Assembly: GCA_016213935.1 (NCBI GenBank)
Contig: JACQZG010000024.1
Coordinates: forward strand, 1-37,432
From: Nitrospirota bacterium
GTDB lineage: Bacteria > Nitrospirota > Thermodesulfovibrionia > UBA6902
Length of the DNA: 37,432 bases
Reading direction: 5' to 3'
The notes beneath the pieces were generated by a model, which saw nothing but the letters and a program-made list of their open reading frames with translations, did not search any database and was not told the origin of the DNA. A program made the position numbers and the translations under genes. Below are positions 24,498 through 34,264 of this stretch, piece after piece. Position 1 is the stretch's first letter. Each line of letters begins with the position of its first letter.

Positions 24498-25580
24498 TTA
24501 CAGATTACGCATGACGGCTTTCAATGCTTCAACAAACCTCTTGTTCTCTTCGGGAAGCCCTATCGTTACCCTTAACTCCGACTTTCCCATCGGTCTTATT
24601 ATAACCCCTTTTCTGAGGAGTTCCCCGTAAATGAGCCCTGCGTTGCCTTCTTTAAGAATAATATAGATGAAGTTCGCCTCGGTCGGGATGAAACTGATGC
24701 CGAGAGCTTTGAGTTCTGAATAAAGATATTCCTTGCCCTCCTCATTAATCCCTTTTGCCTTTCTTATATGGGCGTTGTCCTCAAGCGCGGCAAGCGCGGC
24801 CTTTTGCGCCAATGAGTTGACATTAAAAGGCTGGCGCACCTTGTTCATCTCGCTGATTATCTCAGCGCCGGCAATGCCGTATCCTATCCTCAGGCCGGCG
24901 AGGCCGTATATCTTTGAGAATGTCCTAAGTATCAATACGGAACGCCCAAGGGAAAGATACTTGAGGCTGTCAGGATAATCCCGTGAAGCGACATATTCAA
25001 AATACGCCTCATCCATCACGACAAGAACGCCCTCCGGAACCCTGCCCATGAAGCCTCCCGTCTCTTCCCTTGTATTGATCGTGCCGGTGGGGTTGTTGGG
25101 ATTGGCTATGAATATCATCTTTGTTTTATCCGTTATCAGAGACGCCATCTTTTCAAGGTCGTGGCGGTAACCCTTCAGCGGGACTATGATGTTCTTTCCG
25201 CCTGCCGCCTGAGTCACTGTCGGATAAACGACAAAAGAAGGCTGCGCCATGATTGCCTCGTCCCCCGGTTCAAGAAATGTCCTTGCGGCAAGCTCTATTA
25301 TTTCATTGGAGCCGTTGCCGAAGATGAGTTTGTCCGGGGAAAGGCCGAGTTTTTGAGAGAGAGCGCTTTTCAGGTTATGGCAGCTTCCGTCAGGATACCT
25401 GTTAAGGCCGCCTGCTTCTTCAGACACCGCCTTCAGCGCGAGAGGCGAAGGGCCGAGCGGATTCTCATTCGAGGCAAGCTTTATCGAACCGGTTATGCCG
25501 AGTTCCCTCTCAAGCTCTTCGACAGGTTTGCCGGGCACATACGGCTTTATGGTTTTTATATGTTCCGGAACCTTTAACAT
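24498..25580 (-). CDS. hisC: Histidinol-phosphate / aromatic aminotransferase
   Basis: The 360-residue fold-type I PLP enzyme shows KLASNENPLGPSPLA, FGNGSNEIIELAARTF, NPNNPTGT, VVMDEAYFEY and the PLP lysine in TFSKIYGLAGLRIGYG, plus the arginine block SELRVTIGLPEEN. The family is HisC, but its position between pheA and aroF suggests that it also, or mainly, transaminates phenylpyruvate and hydroxyphenylpyruvate. The sequence alone does not separate these roles. Confidence 0.92.
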   Translation of the reverse strand: MLKVPEHIKTIKPYVPGKPVEELERELGITGSIKLASNENPLGPSPLALKAVSEEAGGLNRYPDGSCHNLKSALSQKLGLSPDKLIFGNGSNEIIELAARTFLEPGDEAIMAQPSFVVYPTVTQAAGGKNIIVPLKGYRHDLEKMASLITDKTKMIFIANPNNPTGTINTREETGGFMGRVPEGVLVVMDEAYFEYVASRDYPDSLKYLSLGRSVLILRTFSKIYGLAGLRIGYGIAGAEIISEMNKVRQPFNVNSLAQKAALAALEDNAHIRKAKGINEEGKEYLYSELKALGISFIPTEANFIYIILKEGNAGLIYGELLRKGVIIRPMGKSELRVTIGLPEENKRFVEALKAVMRNL

Positions 25581-25662
25581 GATTTTCCATTATAAGTAAG
25601 AGGCAATAAATGACGGGTTTTTACTTAACACATTACGCATTACAGATAACGCGCTACGGCCT

Positions 25663-26730
25663 TCAGTCTGCCATGGGGTAGGAACCGAGCACCTTCAGGT
25701 AGAGGCACTCCTTCTTCACCTCATCCACTGCCTTTTTTACCTTCTTGTCCTCTATATGGCCTTCCATGTCAACAAAGAATATATACTCCCATGCCTTTCT
25801 CTTTGAAGGCCTTGACTCTATCTTTGTGAGATTGATTTTATGCTTCGCGAAATGCGCAAGTATCGAGTATAGCGCGCCCGGCCTGTCCTTCACCGAAAGC
25901 ATGACCGATGTCTTGTCGCTCCCTGTCCTCGGCAGGTAATCTTTGGCTATTACGAGAAAGCGGGTAAAGTTGTTCTTGTAATCCTCGATCCCCTTCTCCA
26001 CAAACCTGAGTTTGTATATGTCCGCCGCGAGTTCGCTCGCTATCGCCGCCGAAGAGGTCTCTCTTGCAACCCGTTTCGCGGCCGCGGCTGTGCTCATTCC
26101 GCCGATGAGCGGCACGCCCGGGTAATGGGCCTCGAGCCAGCCCCTGCACTGCGCAATGGACTGGGGATGCGAATATATCTTTTTAATGCCTGTCCTTCTT
26201 CCTGTCTTGGAGAGAAGGTTATGGCGTATCGGCAGAAGTATCTCGGACGTTATGTTGAGGTCGCAGTCCATGAACATGTCGAGCGTGTAGTTGACCACTC
26301 CCTCGGTGGAGTTCTCAATCGGGACGACCCCGTACTGCGCCTTGCTCCTCAATACAGATTCAAAGACAGCCTTTATCGTCATCTCGGGCACGTAATCCGC
26401 GGAGGAGCCGAAATGCCTTCTCGCGGCAAGGTGAGTGAATGTCGCGGGAGGGCCGAAATAGGCTATCTTAAGCGGCTGCTGAAGTGAGCGCGATGTTGAT
26501 AGTATCTCTTTGTAAAGCGCGATGAGCGCGTCAGAAGGGAAGTGGCCTGTGCTGAGCTTCTCAATCCTTTTAAGTATCTCCCTCTCTCTCGTAGGCGAAT
26601 AGACCTTAAGACGGTCGTCCTTCTTTGCCTCCTTGATATCGAGGACGATGCCCGCCCTTTTATTTAGGAGGCTGACGATTTCGAGGTCAATCGCGTCAAT
26701 CTGTTTTCTCAGCTCTTTCAGTTTTGCCAT
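25663..26730 (-). CDS. pheA: Chorismate mutase / prephenate dehydratase (P-protein)
   Basis: I choose ATG 26730 (MAKLKELRKQIDAIDLEI), where family similarity begins; the open frame continues 22 codons upstream into the divergent promoter region. The 355-residue product has an AroQ chorismate mutase domain (about 1-85, with Arg/Lys residues in RKQIDAID and SPTREREIL). A prephenate dehydratase domain follows (about 88-265; AYFGPPATFTHLAA, VVPIENSTEGVV, NNFTRFLVIA), then an ACT domain (about 275-350; SVKDRPGALYSILAHF, ESRPSKRKAWEYIFFVD). It makes phenylpyruvate and should be inhibited by phenylalanine through the ACT domain. It is the first gene of the aromatic run. Confidence 0.95.
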   Translation of the reverse strand: MAKLKELRKQIDAIDLEIVSLLNKRAGIVLDIKEAKKDDRLKVYSPTREREILKRIEKLSTGHFPSDALIALYKEILSTSRSLQQPLKIAYFGPPATFTHLAARRHFGSSADYVPEMTIKAVFESVLRSKAQYGVVPIENSTEGVVNYTLDMFMDCDLNITSEILLPIRHNLLSKTGRRTGIKKIYSHPQSIAQCRGWLEAHYPGVPLIGGMSTAAAAKRVARETSSAAIASELAADIYKLRFVEKGIEDYKNNFTRFLVIAKDYLPRTGSDKTSVMLSVKDRPGALYSILAHFAKHKINLTKIESRPSKRKAWEYIFFVDMEGHIEDKKVKKAVDEVKKECLYLKVLGSYPMAD

Positions 26731-26752
26731 ATAAAAATGAATCCTGTAAGAT
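26724..26752 (+). promoter_or_regulatory. Promoter candidate for the Nudix gene
   Basis: TTGCCA (26724-26729), a 17-bp spacer and TAAGAT (26747-26752) point towards the Nudix gene. The -35 overlaps the first codon of pheA on the other strand. Confidence 0.45.
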
Positions 26753-26799
26753 AGAGTGTAATGTATCAATTTCCCCTCTTTTTTGCAAGCATTCACGCT

Positions 26800-27207
26800 A
26801 TGTTAAAAAACAATAAAAAGACCATCCCCTTCCTCACCGTTGACGCGATCATCGAGATTGGCGGCGGCATAATTTTGATAAAGAGAAAGAACCCTCCTCC
26901 CGGATGGGCAATCCCCGGAGGATTTGTCGATTGCGGAGAGACGATTGAGGATGCCGTCATAAGAGAGGCTAAGGAAGAGACAGGCCTTGATATAAAATTA
27001 TTAAGGCAGTTTCACGCTTATTCAGACCCGAAGAGAGACCCCCGGCACCATACAGTTTCCGTCATATTCATCGCAACCGCCGAAGGGGAGCCCGTTGCCG
27101 CGGACGACGCCGCAGAGGTTAAAATATTCAGCAGAGACAACCTTCCCGATGACATAGCCTTTGACCACAAACAGATACTTGAGGATTATTTCAGCGGGAA
27201 ATATTAA
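26800..27207 (+). CDS. Nudix hydrolase
   Basis: The complete Nudix box [20 protein letters not shown] is present, followed by TGLD (G-x5-E-x7-R-E-x2-E-E-x-G), preceded by the usual [11 protein letters not shown] prefer ATG 26800 ([17 protein letters not shown]), which fits the ADP-ribose/8-oxo-dGTP-type family start; an in-frame ATG at 26761 adds 13 residues and lies 8 nt after a -10-like box. The predicted size is 135 residues. Such enzymes hydrolyse nucleoside diphosphates linked to another moiety, and the substrate cannot be told. It is divergent from pheA and 7 nt upstream of the lipoprotein gene. Confidence 0.9.
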   Translation: MLKNNKKTIPFLTVDAIIEIGGGIILIKRKNPPPGWAIPGGFVDCGETIEDAVIREAKEETGLDIKLLRQFHAYSDPKRDPRHHTVSVIFIATAEGEPVAADDAAEVKIFSRDNLPDDIAFDHKQILEDYFSGKY

Positions 27208-27214
27208 AACAGCC

Positions 27215-27637
27215 GTGAAAATATTTACAGCCATTTTGACAATTTTTGCTCTCTTGCTCCTTGTTTCATGCGATCCATATCTGAACGTTCTTGTATTGCC
27301 GAAAGAGAAGAATGGGAATTATTTCATCGCAAAAGGATACTACCATGACTGGACAGGCCAAACCGGAACTATAACATTTCATGATAAAAACAATAATATT
27401 GTCACTACGTGCCAGGGGAGGCGCACTCTTACAAAACGCGGCGCGGCATGCAACAAAGAGTATACCTCACTATTCAGGTGTTCCGACGGGAGAATAGTTG
27501 AGTTCAACTACGTTAAGGTAACATGCACGGAAAGTTACGGAACAGCCTGTGATAACGCCGGGCAGACTTATGAAATATTCGCGGGAGTCTCTGATGAATT
27601 TATGAAGGAAAAGATTTCCGAATATGAAAAAGAATAA
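27215..27637 (+). CDS. Small lipoprotein of unknown function with five extra cysteines
   Basis: I do not recognise the family. A GTG start at 27215, just after the Nudix stop, gives the signal peptide MKIFTAILTIFALLLLVSC with lipobox LVSC, so Cys19 would be lipidated; an upstream ATG at 27161 would overlap the Nudix gene and put 18 odd residues before the signal. The mature ~120 residues hold five more cysteines, in TTCQG, AACNK, FRCSD, VTCTE and TACDN, suggesting disulfides outside the cytoplasm, plus a charged C-terminus. It is probably cotranscribed with the Nudix gene. Confidence 0.7.
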   Translation: MKIFTAILTIFALLLLVSCDPYLNVLVLPKEKNGNYFIAKGYYHDWTGQTGTITFHDKNNNIVTTCQGRRTLTKRGAACNKEYTSLFRCSDGRIVEFNYVKVTCTESYGTACDNAGQTYEIFAGVSDEFMKEKISEYEKE

Positions 27638-27692
27638 TCCGAAGCAATCACCGAGGGATTCGTTTTAACTTTACTCATATAGTTTTTCTCGA

Positions 27693-28082
27693 TTAAACCT
27701 TCACCAGCTTCCCTTTCGCATCTGCTATAACAGCGCCGTCATGGGTCACAGCCTTTGCGTATGCCTCGATCGTCTTTCTGGTCTCTTTTGTTATCTCAGC
27801 GGAAACAGTTATCTTATCGCCGACATTTAAAGGCTTCTTCAGGCGGACGTCCATCTGCGCGGTGACTGAAGGCATGTCCATCGCTATGGCGAGCTTGACC
27901 ATGGCCTCGTCAAGAAGTGTTGTTATGATCCCGCCGTGCACTATATTGAAGTATCCCTGATGCTCTTTTTTTGGGGTGAACTCCGCCTTCATCGCCTTTC
28001 CGTCAAAAGAGAATTCAAGTTTAAGGCCTATGGGGTTCCTCTGCCCGCAGACAAAACAGAAGCCGTCGTCAATAAGTTCCAT
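27693..28082 (-). CDS. PaaI-type hotdog thioesterase
   Basis: The 129-residue protein has the hotdog signature HQGYFNIVHGGIITTLLDEA, with His-Gly-Gly and the Asp/Glu pair, then the paired strand block AQMDVRLKKPLNVGD. CFVCGQRNPIGL near the N-terminus is a common opening in this subgroup. It probably hydrolyses an acyl-CoA, and the substrate is unknown. It is transcribed divergently from galU across 115 bp. Confidence 0.88.
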   Translation of the reverse strand: MELIDDGFCFVCGQRNPIGLKLEFSFDGKAMKAEFTPKKEHQGYFNIVHGGIITTLLDEAMVKLAIAMDMPSVTAQMDVRLKKPLNVGDKITVSAEITKETRKTIEAYAKAVTHDGAVIADAKGKLVKV

Positions 28083-28132
28083 GTCCGGAATTTATCATAA
28101 CGGCGGAATAAAGACAACCTCGCGGCAAATGC

Positions 28133-28161
28133 TTTCATTAACTCTTTCTACATGGTAGAAT
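28133..28161 (+). promoter_or_regulatory. Promoter candidate of galU-lon
   Basis: TTTCAT (28133-28138), a 17-bp spacer and TAGAAT (28156-28161) with an extended TGG before the -10. A CAGGAG ribosome binding site precedes the galU ATG. The -35 match is weak. Confidence 0.45.
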
Positions 28162-28197
28162 ATGACGTCATTTCAAAACCTGACTCAGGAGTCCTGA

Positions 28198-29094
28198 ATG
28201 CCAAATAAAACAGCGGGTAAGGTAAAGAAAGCCGTATTTCCGGCCGCGGGGCTGGGAACGAGGTTTCTGCCTGCCACAAAGGCCTCTCCCAAAGAGATGC
28301 TTCCGATAGTTGACAAGCCGATGATACAGTACGCCGTAGAGGAGGCGCAGCACTCGGGCATCAATGAGTTTATCATGATAACCGGCAAATCAAAGAGGGC
28401 GATCGAGAACCATTTTGATTCGGCTTGGGAGCTTGAGGAAGACCTGAAAAAAAAGGGCAAGCAGGCCATGCTCGAACTGGTGAAGAAGATAGACAACCTC
28501 CACTTCGCGTACATAAGGCAGAACGCGCCTCTGGGACTCGGGCACGCGATCCTCTGCTCGAAACCATTTGTCAACAGAGAACCGTTTGCCGTGCTTCTCA
28601 GCGATGACATCATAGACCCTGACGACGACCTTCTCGGGAAGATGATAAAACTTTATAATCAGTATGAGGCGCCGATACTGGCTCTGCAGAAGGTTCCGGA
28701 ATCAGAGATCGACCGTTACGGCGTAATAGCCGGCAGAGAGATAAGGAAGAATATCTTCAAGATAACCGACATGGTCGAAAAGCCCAAACCCTCGGATGCT
28801 CCTTCAGACCTCGCTATAATCGGAAGATACATCCTCACCCCTGACATCTTTAAATACATCGAGACATCAGTCCCGGGAAAAGGCGGCGAGATGCAGCTTA
28901 CGGACGCGATAAAGGCGATGCTTAAGAAAAAGCCTGTTTACGGCTTTCTCTTTGAAGGGAAGAGGTACGACGCGGGAGACAAGGTCGGCTTCCTCAAGGC
29001 AACGGTAGAGCTTGCGCTAAAGAACCCGGCGGTCAAAGATGATTTCAGGGATTACCTTATGTCCGTATTACTCAGGATGCAAAAGGAGAAATAA
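28198..29094 (+). CDS. galU: UTP-glucose-1-phosphate uridylyltransferase
   Basis: The 298-residue protein has [71 protein letters not shown] and [11 protein letters not shown], the complete GalU pattern. It makes UDP-glucose for polysaccharide and envelope synthesis. The stop codon TAA shares one base with the ATG of lon, so the genes are translationally coupled. Confidence 0.96.
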   Translation: MPNKTAGKVKKAVFPAAGLGTRFLPATKASPKEMLPIVDKPMIQYAVEEAQHSGINEFIMITGKSKRAIENHFDSAWELEEDLKKKGKQAMLELVKKIDNLHFAYIRQNAPLGLGHAILCSKPFVNREPFAVLLSDDIIDPDDDLLGKMIKLYNQYEAPILALQKVPESEIDRYGVIAGREIRKNIFKITDMVEKPKPSDAPSDLAIIGRYILTPDIFKYIETSVPGKGGEMQLTDAIKAMLKKKPVYGFLFEGKRYDAGDKVGFLKATVELALKNPAVKDDFRDYLMSVLLRMQKEK

Positions 29095-31505
29095 TGGCTG
29101 ATATAGACGCTAAAGATATAGACGAAAAAGATGAACGCAATATTGATGTCCCGGCCGCGCTCCCGATCCTGCCTGTAAGGGACATCGTGATATTTCCTTA
29201 TATGATACTTCCTCTGTTTGTGGGGAGGGATGTCTCGATTAAGGCGATTGAGAACGCCTTTGGCGAGAATAAGCTCATAATGCTCGTCACGCAGAAGGAC
29301 ATGGATGTCGAAAGCCCGTCGGTAAATGACCTCTACAGGATAGGCACTGTGGGGAGCATCCTGAGGACGCTTAAGCTCCCGGACGGAAGATCAAAAGTCC
29401 TCGTGCAGGGGATAACAAAGGCGAGGATAACAAAATTTACCCAGACAGCGCCTTATTTCATAGGCGAGATCGAGAAACTGGAGGATGTGAGAGAGTCTGA
29501 ACTGACAGTTGAGGTGGAGGCGCTTATCAGGAACGTGAAGGAGCTTCTCGACAAGGCCGTCTCCTTAGGCAAATCATTTCTGCCTGACATCATCCTTCTG
29601 ATCGAGAATATCGAAGACCCCGGAAGGCTCGCTGACCTCATAGCCTCAAACCTCGGATTGAAAGCGGACCAGGCGCAGGAGCTTCTTGAAAAGCTCGACC
29701 CTGTCATAAGGCTCAAAAAGATAAGCGACATCCTGAGCAGGGAGGTCGAACTCCTCCTTGTCCAGCAGAAGATACAGTCCGACGCCAAAGGGGAGATAGA
29801 CAAGACCCAGCGCGAATACTTTCTCCGCGAACAGCTTAAGGCGATACAGAAAGAGCTTGGCGAGATCGACGAAAAGACCGAGGAGATATTTGAGCTGAAG
29901 AAGAAGATAGAAGACGCGGCAATGCCGAAGAAGGTCGAGAAGGAAGCGCTCAAGCAGATAGGCCGCCTCGAGAAGATGCATCCCGACAGCGCTGAGGCAG
30001 GCACCATAAGGACTTACGTTGACTGGCTTATCGAGATACCCTGGTCTGCCTCCACAAAAGACAATCTCGAGTTGAAGAAAGCTAAAAAGGTGCTTGACGA
30101 AGACCATTATGACCTCGAAAAGGTGAAGGAGAGGATACTCGAATACTTAAGCGTCAGGAAACTGAAGAACATAGCGAAGGGGCAGAAGGAGAAGCCGAAA
30201 GGCATGAAAGGGCCGATACTCTGCTTTGTCGGGCCGCCGGGAGTAGGCAAGACCTCTCTCGGAAAATCGATCGCAAGGGCGCTCGGCAGGGAATTCTTCA
30301 GGATGTCCCTCGGAGGAGTGAGGGACGAGGCTGAGATAAGGGGGCACAGAAGGACTTATGTCGGAGCGATGCCCGGAAGGATAATACAGGGCATCAAGAC
30401 GGCCGGAAAGAACAACCCCGTCTTCATGCTCGACGAGGTTGACAAGATAGGGATGGACTTCAGGGGAGACCCGGCGTCCGCGCTCCTTGAGGTGCTTGAC
30501 CCGGAGCAGAACTTCGCCTTCACAGACCATTACCTCGGCGTTCCCTTTGACCTCTCAAATGTGATGTTCATAACGACCGCCAACCTTATAGACCCGATCC
30601 CTTCGCCGCTCCGGGACAGGATGGAGACAATCTATCTTTCAGGCTATACGGCAGAAGAGAAGTTAGGCATAGCTAAGAACTACCTCATATCTAAACAGCT
30701 TGAGGAGCACGGCCTCACAAAAGACAACCTCAAGATAAATGACAGCGCCGTCCTCCAGATAGTCTCTCACTACACGAGAGAGGCCGGGGTGAGAAACCTT
30801 GAGCGCGAGATAGCCAACCTCTGCAGAAAGGTCGCGAGAAAGATTGCGGAAGGAAAGGACAAGATGTACCACATCTCATCTGTCAATCTCTCGAAATATC
30901 TCGGAGCGCCCAAATACCTTCCCGAAGAGGAGATGGAGAAGGACGAGGTAGGAGTCTCTACGGGACTTGCGTGGACAGAGACAGGCGGAGACATAATATA
31001 TATCGAGGCTACCATAATGAAAGGCAAAGGAGACATCACCCTCACGGGCCAGCTCGGCGATGTCATGAAGGAGTCTGCTTACGCCGCCAGAAGTTATATC
31101 CGTTCAAAGGCCAAAGAGATAGGAATAGAGAACACGACCTTTGCAAAAAATGATATCCATATACATGTGCCCGCGGGCGCCATCCCGAAAGACGGCCCCT
31201 CAGCAGGTATCACACTGGCCACATCCATCGCCTCGGCATTCACAGGCAGGCCTGTTTACAAGAGCACGGCAATGACCGGCGAGGTCACTCTCAGGGGAAG
31301 GGTTCTGCCCATCGGCGGGCTCAAGGAGAAGACCCTTGCCGCAAAAAGGATGGGGATTAAAAGGATAATCATCCCCAAGAGAAACAGGAAAGACCTGGAA
31401 GAGATACCAAAGTATATCAAGAAGGATATAGAATTCATTCTTGTGGATACTATGGACGAAGTGCTCAAGGCGGCTCTGAAGAAGGGGAAGGCAAGAATAC
31501 ACTAA
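29094..31505 (+). CDS. lon: ATP-dependent protease Lon
   Basis: The 803-residue protein has the N-terminal substrate domain (~20-210), a coiled-coil arm (~230-300) and an AAA domain with Walker [10 protein letters not shown] (Lys386) and Walker B VFMLDEVD (443-450). The protease domain has the catalytic pair Ser703 (PKDGPSAG) and Lys746 (GGLKEK), 43 residues apart as in E. coli Lon. It degrades misfolded and regulatory proteins in the cytoplasm. It directly follows galU and all catalytic residues are present. Confidence 0.97.
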   Translation: MADIDAKDIDEKDERNIDVPAALPILPVRDIVIFPYMILPLFVGRDVSIKAIENAFGENKLIMLVTQKDMDVESPSVNDLYRIGTVGSILRTLKLPDGRSKVLVQGITKARITKFTQTAPYFIGEIEKLEDVRESELTVEVEALIRNVKELLDKAVSLGKSFLPDIILLIENIEDPGRLADLIASNLGLKADQAQELLEKLDPVIRLKKISDILSREVELLLVQQKIQSDAKGEIDKTQREYFLREQLKAIQKELGEIDEKTEEIFELKKKIEDAAMPKKVEKEALKQIGRLEKMHPDSAEAGTIRTYVDWLIEIPWSASTKDNLELKKAKKVLDEDHYDLEKVKERILEYLSVRKLKNIAKGQKEKPKGMKGPILCFVGPPGVGKTSLGKSIARALGREFFRMSLGGVRDEAEIRGHRRTYVGAMPGRIIQGIKTAGKNNPVFMLDEVDKIGMDFRGDPASALLEVLDPEQNFAFTDHYLGVPFDLSNVMFITTANLIDPIPSPLRDRMETIYLSGYTAEEKLGIAKNYLISKQLEEHGLTKDNLKINDSAVLQIVSHYTREAGVRNLEREIANLCRKVARKIAEGKDKMYHISSVNLSKYLGAPKYLPEEEMEKDEVGVSTGLAWTETGGDIIYIEATIMKGKGDITLTGQLGDVMKESAYAARSYIRSKAKEIGIENTTFAKNDIHIHVPAGAIPKDGPSAGITLATSIASAFTGRPVYKSTAMTGEVTLRGRVLPIGGLKEKTLAAKRMGIKRIIIPKRNRKDLEEIPKYIKKDIEFILVDTMDEVLKAALKKGKARIH

Positions 31506-31587
31506 TCTGTTATCCGCCTATTCTTATAATAAATAATTTTGTCTTTTCTTCGTAATCCTGCCCTAAGGTTCCATAAACATTTAAAGC

Positions 31588-32538
31588 ATGAAACTCTCTG
31601 AGATCGGCGAATTCGGGCTTATAAAAGAGATTAAAAAGGCATGCGGCCGCAAAGCTGAAGGCATTCTCATCGGAATAGGCGATGACGCAGCCGCGGTAAA
31701 GGCGGGCGGCAAGACAATCCTTCTCTCCTCTGACATGCTTGTCGAAGGAGTTCACTTTGACCTGAGATACACCTCATACAGAGAACTCGGGCATAAGATA
31801 CTGGCCGTGAACCTGAGCGATATATTCGCGATGGGCGGAAGGCCTAAATTCTTTCTCATAAATATCGGCATTCCCGAAAGATGCGGCGTCAATGACATAA
31901 AAAATATCTATGGAGGCATGAAAAGGCTCGCGTCTAAGCACAGCGTCGCAATAATAGGCGGCGATACTTCAGCCTCTGGCAGGCATCTGGTTCTGAGCGG
32001 CACGATTATGGGAGAGGCAGACAGGGTAATCACAAGAAATGGCGCAAGGCAGGGCAACGGTATATTCATTGCCGGAACTCTCGGCGATTCGGCAATAGGG
32101 CTTGAGATTTTAAAGCAGGTCAAAGGGCAAAGGGCAAAAGGCAGGGAGAAAACATATCTTTGTAAAAGGCATCTGATGCCTGAGCCTGAGCCGCTCGAAA
32201 AGACTAAAGATGTTACCGCGATGATCGACGTAAGCGACGGCCTTCTGATAGATTTAAGCCATATATGCGATGAGAGCGGAGTCGGCGCGGTGATCTATGA
32301 GGAGAAGATTCCCTTTTCTGAAGAATTGAAGAGTGTATCCTCTCAAACGGGAAGAAGCCCGCTTGGTTACGCTTTAAAAGGCGGCGAGGATTTTGTCCTC
32401 CTCTTCACCTCTTCGGCAAAACAGAGAAAAGACGCGGTAAGGATCGGAGAGATAACGGGCAGAGGCCGCTATATAATAGATTCAAAGGGAAAGAAGAAGC
32501 CCTTCAAGGCTGAAGGGTATGAGCATTTTAGAAAATGA
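31588..32538 (+). CDS. thiL: Thiamine-monophosphate kinase
   Basis: The 316-residue protein begins MKLSEIGEFGLIKEIKKA and has IGIGDDAAAV, LLSSDMLVEGVHFDLRYTS, VNLSDIFAMGG, IIGGDTSAS and MIDVSDGLLIDLSHI, the ThiL (AIR synthase-like fold) blocks. It phosphorylates thiamine monophosphate to the active cofactor thiamine diphosphate. It starts 82 nt after lon on the same strand; no other thiamine gene or TPP riboswitch is visible. Confidence 0.95.
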   Translation: MKLSEIGEFGLIKEIKKACGRKAEGILIGIGDDAAAVKAGGKTILLSSDMLVEGVHFDLRYTSYRELGHKILAVNLSDIFAMGGRPKFFLINIGIPERCGVNDIKNIYGGMKRLASKHSVAIIGGDTSASGRHLVLSGTIMGEADRVITRNGARQGNGIFIAGTLGDSAIGLEILKQVKGQRAKGREKTYLCKRHLMPEPEPLEKTKDVTAMIDVSDGLLIDLSHICDESGVGAVIYEEKIPFSEELKSVSSQTGRSPLGYALKGGEDFVLLFTSSAKQRKDAVRIGEITGRGRYIIDSKGKKKPFKAEGYEHFRK

Positions 32539-32546
32539 ATTAAAAC

Positions 32547-33041
32547 ATGGCATACTTCAGGGATAAATTAAAGGGCGTACTGCAGGTGCATGATTCGCCG
32601 CACAGGATAGCGCTCGCCTTTGCGGTCGGCGTATTCATGGGCAACTCGCCGTTCCTCGGCTTCCATTATATAGGCGGGATATTCCTCGCGTGGCTCTTCC
32701 GCCTGAACAAGCTCGTGGCATTTGTCGGCGTGAGCGTAAACAATCCCTGGACAATAGTGCCGATCTCGACATTCTGCGTATGGGTCGGCAAGAAGATTCT
32801 GAATATCGAAGACGTCCTGCCCGATATCGACTGGGGAAGCGTAACATTCACAAAGGTCATTTCATGGCTCAAGAGCCTTGTGACGGATTATGACAACTTC
32901 ATCGCCTTATTAAAAGAGCTCTGGCCTCTCATTAAATCCTTCTTCGCGGGCGGGCTCATCGTATGCACGCTCTCAGCCATTGCGAGTTATTTTATAATGC
33001 TGGCCATAGCAAGAAGATATAAAAAGGGCGGGCATGCCTAA
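32547..33041 (+). CDS. DUF2062 family membrane protein
   Basis: The 164-residue protein matches DUF2062, with HRIALAFAVGVFMGNSPFLG, HYIGGIFLAWLFRLNK and VGVSVNNPWT near the N-terminus and a long C-terminal membrane helix (FFAGGLIVCTLSAIASYFIM). Two to three membrane segments are expected. Its function is unknown in general. It follows thiL by 8 nt and overlaps the M50 gene by 8 nt, so the three form one transcription unit. Confidence 0.85.
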   Translation: MAYFRDKLKGVLQVHDSPHRIALAFAVGVFMGNSPFLGFHYIGGIFLAWLFRLNKLVAFVGVSVNNPWTIVPISTFCVWVGKKILNIEDVLPDIDWGSVTFTKVISWLKSLVTDYDNFIALLKELWPLIKSFFAGGLIVCTLSAIASYFIMLAIARRYKKGGHA

Positions 33042-33879
33042 TAAGCTGACCCGCGTACATGTCATACTCTTCATCCTCACCTTCATCACCACCACCCTTG
33101 CCGGCGCGATGCTGAGCGGAATCGCATTCTGGGAAGAGCCGGAAAAGCTGCACCGCGGGCTCCCGTTTTCGCTGACTCTGCTCTTCATCCTCCTCGTGCA
33201 TGAGTTCTCACACTACTTTATGTCGCGCAGGCACCATGTTCCCGCGACGCTCCCTTACTTCATCCCCGCGCCTTCGATCATAGGGACATTCGGCGCCATA
33301 ATAAAGATGAAGCCGCCGATACCGGACAGGAGGGCGCTCATAGATATTGGGGCATCAGGCCCAATTGGTGGTTTCATCATCGCCCTCATAGCCTCTGCCG
33401 TCGGGCTCGGTTTATCAGACGCGATGCCGCTTGACGAGCTTCACAAGATGCAGGCAGGGCTTCAGCTCGGAAACTCCCTCATCTTCGCACTGCTTTCAAA
33501 AATCATACTTAACATAGACCCGGACAAGTATGAGATAATCCTTCACCCCGTGGCATTCGCGGGCTGGATCGGCCTTCTCGTGACAGCTCTCAACCTTCTT
33601 CCCATAGGGCAGCTTGACGGCGGGCACATCACATACGCCCTCTTGGGCGAAAGACATGAGGTGATCTCAAAGGTGAGCATCCCTGTCCTCGGAATCATGG
33701 GCGTATTCTCATGGAACGGCTGGCTCGTCTGGGCAGTCTTGATGCTCATCATAGGATACAGGCATCCGCCTGTCGTCTATCCCGCGATAGAGCTTGACCC
33801 GAGGAGAAAACTCATCGGCTGGGCGTCAGTGGCAATCTTCATCCTCACCTTCACCCCCATGCCCATAAGCGGGATGTGA
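33034..33879 (+). CDS. Site-2-type membrane metalloprotease (M50)
   Basis: The 281-residue protein is mostly membrane helices and carries the zinc motif HEFSH (LLVHEFSHYFMSRRH, near residue 56). The third ligand block NLLPIGQLDGGHITYAL lies near residue 190. The block GASGPIGGFI between them is also typical. Site-2 proteases cut transmembrane substrates, often in regulated signalling, and the substrate is unknown. Its last codons are followed by an AT-rich accessory region. Confidence 0.92.
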   Translation: MPNKLTRVHVILFILTFITTTLAGAMLSGIAFWEEPEKLHRGLPFSLTLLFILLVHEFSHYFMSRRHHVPATLPYFIPAPSIIGTFGAIIKMKPPIPDRRALIDIGASGPIGGFIIALIASAVGLGLSDAMPLDELHKMQAGLQLGNSLIFALLSKIILNIDPDKYEIILHPVAFAGWIGLLVTALNLLPIGQLDGGHITYALLGERHEVISKVSIPVLGIMGVFSWNGWLVWAVLMLIIGYRHPPVVYPAIELDPRRKLIGWASVAIFILTFTPMPISGM

Positions 33880-33888
33880 ACCGTTGTC

Positions 33889-33917
33889 ATTCTGAGCCCC
33901 CTTCGGGGGTGAAGAAT
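33889..33917. repeat. REP-like palindrome, possible terminator
   Basis: ATTCT-GAG-CCCCC-TTC-GGGGG-TGA-AGAAT forms a nested hairpin with both outer and inner arms paired. It resembles the dispersed GTCATTCTGAGC...GAAGAATCT elements seen in many bacterial genomes. T-rich sequence follows, so it may also end the thiL-DUF2062-M50 transcript. Confidence 0.65.
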
Positions 33918-34248
33918 CTTTCTTCTTTTGCCCTTCAGGAGGGAGTTACTTTCCCGCGGTTATGATTAAAACGGCTATAAATTACGACCGTTCGTATCTC
34001 CTGGATATTACATAGCAAATACGAATAAATCCAGATAATTCATTAACTGAAAAGGCTGGTTTTTTGCTTGATTTATTAATCACTAATCTCTAAAATGATT
34101 TATGATTGAGGAAATGTGAATATACATCTATTATTAATTGTTAGCTACTCTGAATGAGTATATGCTTGCTTAATGCTCTACGATCATGATGTTTGCTGAT
34201 AAAATAGAAATTAAAGTTAAATAAAGTTGGTATATTAAGAAACACTTT

Positions 34249-34257
34249 TGATATAAT
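34249..34257 (+). promoter_or_regulatory. Extended -10 promoter of the restriction system
   Basis: TGATATAAT is a perfect TATAAT (34252-34257) with the TGn extension, 7 nt before the vsr ATG. The -35 is poor (TTGGTA with a 19-bp spacer), which is common for extended -10 promoters. A leaderless message is implied. Confidence 0.6.
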
Positions 34258-34264
34258 TCCACAA

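Larger units (their letters stand above)
33880..34264. other. Gene-free spacer between core and restriction system
   Basis: These 385 bases hold a REP-like palindrome at the left end (33889-33917) and the vsr promoter at the right end. Between them is AT-rich DNA with no open frame, RNA gene or strong structure I can support. The composition shift marks the border of the accessory block. Confidence 0.6.

Noticed and set aside
24491..25667. Similar 27-bp stretches (about 22 matches) at the ends of hisC and pheA
   Set aside because: The hisC copy is partly coding, the match is imperfect and there is no third copy, so chance or old decay is likely.
27640..27690. Possible terminator after the lipoprotein gene (AATCC...GGATT followed by TTTT)
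   Set aside because: The stem is only 5 bp with a long loop, too weak to call.
34036..34106. Short AT-rich matches (TAATTCATTA, TAAAATGATTT) to the left-edge spacer repeats
   Set aside because: Only 10-12 bases each, in reversed order and in AT-rich DNA, so not convincing as a fourth repeat copy.
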